This document shows, one piece after another, positions 59,446-64,000 of a stretch of DNA of 64,000 nt. The stretch spans positions 62,001 to 126,000 of the forward strand of contig CANTVF010000006.1 of the NCBI GenBank assembly GCA_947852905.1, given 5' to 3'. The notes below the pieces were generated by a model. That model had not been told where the DNA came from. It was given only the letters and a program-made list of their open reading frames with translations, and did not search any database. Every line of letters begins with the position of its first letter. Position 1 is the stretch's first letter. The position numbers were made by a program, and so were the translations under genes. Source of the stretch: an uncultured Tidjanibacter sp. Lineage in GTDB: Bacteria > Bacteroidota > Bacteroidia > Bacteroidales > Rikenellaceae.

Positions 59446-61632
59446 TTATAAATTCTTCAGACAATAATCCACCATTTTCTGTCTCACCGAAAATCTGCCG
59501 TAAGGCATCATCGAATGGTTGTCGTCCGGGTATATCATCATGTCGAACCGTTTGCCGGCCTTCACGAGTTCGGACGCCATTTTGAACGAATTCTGCGGAT
59601 GCACATTGTCGTCGGCCGACCCGTGCATGAGCAGCAGTTTGCCTTCGAGACGATCGGCATAATATATGGGCGAAGGCAGATCGTAACCGTCCGGATTGTC
59701 CTGCGGAAGACCGTTCACCCTTTCCGTATACACAGAGTCGTAGTAACGCCACGAGGTCACCGGCGCCACCGATATGGCCATACTGAACACATCCGCACCT
59801 TTCAATATGCAGTTGAGCGACATGAATCCGCCGTAGCTCCAGCCGTAAATACCCATTCTCGAATCGTCCACATATGGTAATGTGGCCACATACCGCGCGA
59901 AAGCTATCTGATCGTCGGTCTCCAGCAATCCCATCTGACCGTATGTCAACTTTTTGAACCACTCGCCGCGACCTCCCGTACCGCGCGGATCCATACATAC
60001 GACTATGTATCCCTGCTGCACGAGCGCATCCTCCCAATCCACCGTCCAACGGTCGAGTACTTGTTGCGACGCCGGGCCGCTGTATTGGGTGAAAAGTACC
60101 GGATAGCTCTTACCCGGATCGAAATCTTCCGGTTTGACTATATAACAGTTCAACTCCACGGTACGCCCTTCATGCTTTACCGGAAACGTAAAGAACTCCT
60201 TGACCGGCATGTTTATCGAATCGACATAACGTTTCAACGCGGCATTGTCCTCCAGCGTGCGTATCAACGTACCGTCACCGTCATGCAACGTCACCGTATT
60301 GGGAGTCGAGACATTGGAAAAATAACTTATATAGTAACGGCATCCCTCGCTCGGCTCTATACGGTACGTACCGTTTCCGTTCGTAAGACGGCGTTTGCCG
60401 TTGCCCCGTATATCGGCGACATACAGATTATTGCGCAGCGACGAAGTTTCGTTGGACAGAAACCATACCTTCTCATCGGTAGCGCATACCAGCTGGCGGA
60501 CTTCCCAATCGCCGGAGGTGATCGGGTAAAGCCTGCCCCGCTTGATGCTGTACATATAAAGGTGCATATAGCCTGTCTCCGTCTCGTTCATCACAATGAA
60601 ACGGTCCGAATCGGAAAGGAACGTCACGGTCTGCGCACCTATATTGTCTATATACGTGTCCGACGACTCTTCGTATATCGTCGAAGCGGCGCCCCGACGG
60701 TCGGCCAACAACACTTCGAGCCGGTTTTGCAAACGGTTGACGCGATAGAAGTACAGCTCCGATCCGGGCGTCCATCCGAAGAATGGTACATACTGGTCGG
60801 TCTCGTCGCCCGTATCTACTGTCACGGTCTCGCCGCTGCGGAGCTCGTACACATGGAGCGAGACCACCGAGTTGCGTTCGCCGGCCACCGGATACTTATA
60901 TGTGAAACGGCGCGGATAGAGCGGCGATGCCAGATCGTCCGACGAAGCCGCGGGATCGTTGTAAAAATCGAGAGAATAATCCTTCACCATGCTTTCGTCG
61001 AAGCGCAGATATGCCAGACGTTTGCCGTCCGGCGACCACTTCAGCGCATTTTCCATAGCCCACTCTTCCTCATACACCCAGTCGGGCATACCGTTTATTA
61101 TATGGTTGAGTTCTCCGTCCGACGTAACCTGTACCACATCTCCGCCATGCAGCGTCTTTACGAAAATATCGTTATCCTTAACGTATGCCACACGTCGGCC
61201 GTCGGGTGAAAACACCGCATAACGTATGCTGTCGCAATCGTCGAGCGGAAAGTTTTCGCCCGTCACGGTATCGTACACGACATAACGCGAATAGGCCGAA
61301 CGACGGTAAAGCGGCTTACTATCCATGCTGAACAGCACAAGTCTCTCGTCGGCGCTGAGTTCGTATCCGGAAATTCTGCCGGCCTCCACGCCGAGCATCT
61401 CCGGAGACGCCAAAACAGCGTCCCTGCGCCCCGTATCATAGGAGTACATGACGACGCTTCCCCCGTCGAGAATCGTATAATGCGTCCCGTCGGCCATGGA
61501 ACGGACACCGGCCACGGTGCGTTGAGCGAATTTTCCCGACGCTATGTCCGAATAGGTGAATCTCGGCCCGGCAGCACTGACGGTCGTGCATGCCGCGACA
61601 ACGGCCGCCAATAAAAATACGGTCTTCTTCAT
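59446..61632 (-). CDS. Dipeptidyl peptidase IV-like S9 family serine peptidase
   Basis: 728 aa; GWSYGGFMSL nucleophile, HGSADDNVHPQNS, YPDDNHSM; DPPIV N-terminal propeller (GMPDWVYEEEWAMENALKWSPDGKRLAYLRFDE). Confidence 0.95.
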   Translation of the reverse strand: MKKTVFLLAAVVAACTTVSAAGPRFTYSDIASGKFAQRTVAGVRSMADGTHYTILDGGSVVMYSYDTGRRDAVLASPEMLGVEAGRISGYELSADERLVLFSMDSKPLYRRSAYSRYVVYDTVTGENFPLDDCDSIRYAVFSPDGRRVAYVKDNDIFVKTLHGGDVVQVTSDGELNHIINGMPDWVYEEEWAMENALKWSPDGKRLAYLRFDESMVKDYSLDFYNDPAASSDDLASPLYPRRFTYKYPVAGERNSVVSLHVYELRSGETVTVDTGDETDQYVPFFGWTPGSELYFYRVNRLQNRLEVLLADRRGAASTIYEESSDTYIDNIGAQTVTFLSDSDRFIVMNETETGYMHLYMYSIKRGRLYPITSGDWEVRQLVCATDEKVWFLSNETSSLRNNLYVADIRGNGKRRLTNGNGTYRIEPSEGCRYYISYFSNVSTPNTVTLHDGDGTLIRTLEDNAALKRYVDSINMPVKEFFTFPVKHEGRTVELNCYIVKPEDFDPGKSYPVLFTQYSGPASQQVLDRWTVDWEDALVQQGYIVVCMDPRGTGGRGEWFKKLTYGQMGLLETDDQIAFARYVATLPYVDDSRMGIYGWSYGGFMSLNCILKGADVFSMAISVAPVTSWRYYDSVYTERVNGLPQDNPDGYDLPSPIYYADRLEGKLLLMHGSADDNVHPQNSFKMASELVKAGKRFDMMIYPDDNHSMMPYGRFSVRQKMVDYCLKNL

Positions 61633-61650
61633 AACATTTACGCTCTACTT

Positions 61651-62511
61651 CTAATCCTTACCGCATGCCTTAAGACTCATGTCGAGACTCTTTATCTGGT
61701 GAGTCAGTGCACCGAGCGACACGAAATCGACGCCGCACTCGGCATACGCCCGCATGGTACCCATATTGATGCCGCCGGAAGACTCTATCTCGCAACGGCC
61801 CGCGATGCGTGCCACGGCTTCACGGGTCATCTCTATCGAGAAATTATCCAGCATCATCCTGTCTGCGCCTCCTGCCGCGAACACCTCGTCTATATCGTCG
61901 AGTGTACGTACTTCCACCTCTATCGGCAGCGATTTGCGATGTTCGGCAAGATATTCGCGCACGCTGGCGAGCGCCTTGGTAATACCGCCGGCAAAATCTA
62001 TATGATTGTCCTTCAGCAGTATCATATCGAACAATCCCATACGGTGGTTTTCACCGCCGCCTATCTTGACCGCCATTTTGTCGAGAACACGCATGCCGGG
62101 GGTCGTCTTGCGCGTATCGAGTATACGGCAATCGGTTCCTTCGAGAATCTTGACGCATGCGGCCGTCTGAGTCGCCACACCGCTCATCCGCTGCATTATA
62201 TTGAGCAATATCCTTTCGGCCTGCAAAAGCGATATGACACGTCCTTCCACATAGAAAGCCACGTCGCCCGGTTCGACCGTCGTTCCGTCCTCTATTCTCT
62301 GATCGAACACCACGTCAGGATCCAGACGCGACACCACCATACGCGCCACCTCTATACCGGCTATCACGCCTTTCTGTTTTACCAAAAGTTTCATTCTGCC
62401 GCGCTCGTCGTGCGGTATCGTGGCGAGCGAAGTGTGGTCGCCGTCCCCTATATCCTCTCTGATAGCGAGGTCTATCAGATCCTCGACGAAAGGCACATAC
62501 TCTTTTTTCAT
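61651..62511 (-). CDS. nadC: Nicotinate-nucleotide pyrophosphorylase (carboxylating)
   Basis: 286 aa; EDIGDGDHTSLATIP, ILLNIMQRMSGVATQT, ILDTRKTTPGMRVLDKMAVKIGGGENHRMGLFDMILLKDNH. Confidence 0.97.
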   Translation of the reverse strand: MKKEYVPFVEDLIDLAIREDIGDGDHTSLATIPHDERGRMKLLVKQKGVIAGIEVARMVVSRLDPDVVFDQRIEDGTTVEPGDVAFYVEGRVISLLQAERILLNIMQRMSGVATQTAACVKILEGTDCRILDTRKTTPGMRVLDKMAVKIGGGENHRMGLFDMILLKDNHIDFAGGITKALASVREYLAEHRKSLPIEVEVRTLDDIDEVFAAGGADRMMLDNFSIEMTREAVARIAGRCEIESSGGINMGTMRAYAECGVDFVSLGALTHQIKSLDMSLKACGKD

Positions 62512-62749
62512 AGTTTTATCTCAAATATATTTTCACGTTACTTTACCTTAGCCGCAACGATACTCGGTCAGTCAGCGGCGATAGTTACAAAGATATGCAA
62601 ATTTACGGTACGGCATTCCACGCCCCCAGCATTAAGCACCGGCACGATACGACAAAACACATAATAAATACCGTATTCGATCCGACACCGTTTTTTTTCG
62701 TATTTTTAGCGGCAGTTACCATACTGCCGGAATAACGGCAACCGACGAC

Positions 62750-64000
62750 ATGACGATAACTACCGTTACGCAATATATAGAAAGCCTGTCATCTCCGACA
62801 GGTCTGTTCCGCACACTCGGCGAACCGGTATGCGAACGCGATTCCCGCGGCCGGCCAGTATTTTTTGCTGGAGGCAATGCCGCAGTGTTCCCAATCAGCG
62901 TGGACGGGAAAAAGTACGCACTCAAATGCTATACCCGTCCCCGGCCTGACGCAGCCGACACATGCGCCAGATTCGCCTCCTTTCCATCACCGCTGGTAGC
63001 CCCGTCGCGTTTCCTGCCCGATGAAATATACGTCTACGATACGCCTTCCGAAGGCCGCTGGTGCGACGCAATACTCACAGAATGGATCGACGGATTTTCG
63101 CTCGATTTCCGCATACGACAGGCTATGCGCCGCAGCGATGCGGCAACGTTGTCGCATCTGGCCGACGCTTTCGACGCCACTGCGCTCGCATTGCTCGACG
63201 AACTGTGGGCGCATGGAGACCTTAAACCGTCTAACATAATCGTCACTCCTTCGGGCGGCATGATGCTTACCGATACCGATGCGGCCTATTTCCCCGGATA
63301 CACCGAATCTAATGTACGAGAAACGGGTACGCCGCAATACAACCACCCTCTGCGCTCCGGGCTACCTCCGGGCAAATACGCTGACGACTACCCCATAGCA
63401 CTGCTATCCGCCACGTTGCACGCCCTTGCAGACGACATGACCGTCGGCCGGATGTGCGACCGGGAAATGCAGCTCATGCAGCCTGCGGAAATACTCGCCG
63501 GAATATCCGAAGGATATGCGGCGTCACGCCGTCTGGCAGCGCGTCACGGAGATATTCCGCTACTGGCCATGCTGGACCTGCTCGTATCCCCGTCGCCGCA
63601 ACTGCCCGGCCTGCGGGAAACGTTAGAATACTCCCTGCGTTTCCGCTCATGTCCGGCCGACTTACCGGCAACGTCTTCGGGCATCGCCACAGGACGCAAT
63701 TCAGACAGAACAATTCCGGAGACCTTCCGTTCGGACGCCGGCAAATGGGGTTACCGCTGCGGCGACCGAATCGTTGTACCGCCCGTACTCGACGGCGCTC
63801 TGGAATTTACCGAATCGCTCGCCGCCATAAACATGTGCGGAGTAAAACATTTCATACGCACGGACGGAACGACAGCGATAAACTGTTCCGGGTACGAAAG
63901 TATAAAACCGTTCCGCAGCGGTCGTGCCGAAGTGAGGCGCAACGGGAAAACGCTCGTCATAGACCGCCACGGTGCAGAGTATCCCGATAAGGTACCGGAC
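62750..64000 (+). CDS. Protein kinase-fold / WG-repeat protein (3' truncated by the window edge)
   Basis: Own translation: 417 codons open to the window end (MTITTVTQYIESLSSPTGLFRTLGEP...). Kinase motifs: YALKCYTRP (VAIK Lys), ELWAHGDLKPSNIIV (catalytic loop), LTDTDAAYF (DFG position); C-terminal WG-like repeats GKWGYRCGDRIVVPPVLDGALEFTESLAAIN. Confidence 0.82.
   Translation, partial: MTITTVTQYIESLSSPTGLFRTLGEPVCERDSRGRPVFFAGGNAAVFPISVDGKKYALKCYTRPRPDAADTCARFASFPSPLVAPSRFLPDEIYVYDTPSEGRWCDAILTEWIDGFSLDFRIRQAMRRSDAATLSHLADAFDATALALLDELWAHGDLKPSNIIVTPSGGMMLTDTDAAYFPGYTESNVRETGTPQYNHPLRSGLPPGKYADDYPIALLSATLHALADDMTVGRMCDREMQLMQPAEILAGISEGYAASRRLAARHGDIPLLAMLDLLVSPSPQLPGLRETLEYSLRFRSCPADLPATSSGIATGRNSDRTIPETFRSDAGKWGYRCGDRIVVPPVLDGALEFTESLAAINMCGVKHFIRTDGTTAINCSGYESIKPFRSGRAEVRRNGKTLVIDRHGAEYPDKVPD

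Noticed and set aside
60061-61209. 382-aa plus-strand ORF opposite the DPP-IV-like gene
   Set aside because: Antisense shadow of an S9 peptidase with intact catalytic motifs.
1-64000. CRISPR arrays, insertion sequences, prophage or rRNA genes
   Set aside because: None recognised by eye: no regularly spaced repeat arrays, transposase or integrase motifs, phage genes or rRNA sequence. A dedicated search could still find short or degenerate elements.

Overview
The window looks like a Bacteroidales-type chromosome segment. This is inferred from a TTTG-N19-TAnnTTTG promoter, SusC/OMP_b-brl-like barrels, BT1926-like and DUF3857/DUF4954 proteins, and T9SS-like tails; an Alistipes/Rikenellaceae origin is possible but not proven. 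About 35 coding genes can be supported, plus one tRNA-Lys(TTT) and a set of strong hairpin terminators. Housekeeping genes: slyD-like, gcvP, rpoN, asnS, rlmH, lysS, tpiA, sodB, nadC, a Kef-type antiporter and a DPP-IV-like peptidase. Accessory content: (1) four tandem paralogous subtilisin-like lipoproteins (19.3-30.5 kb); (2) a more AT-rich surface-glycan island (43.6-52.6 kb) with a WbpB/WbpE/WbpD/WbpA-like UDP-GlcNAc(3NAc)A gene set beside a cytidylyltransferase/SDR/TagF-like polyol-phosphate module; (3) a secreted, extremely Cys-rich metallothionein-like peptide gene carrying one arm of a perfect 39-bp inverted repeat whose other arm lies about 390 bp downstream; (4) a GH2-family pseudoenzyme; (5) an active/inactive-looking DUF3857-transglutaminase pair; (6) a kinase-WG-repeat ORF running off the right edge that is absent from the supplied ORF track. 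Many long antisense ORFs are judged to be shadow ORFs. All family calls were made by eye from motifs; no searches were run.
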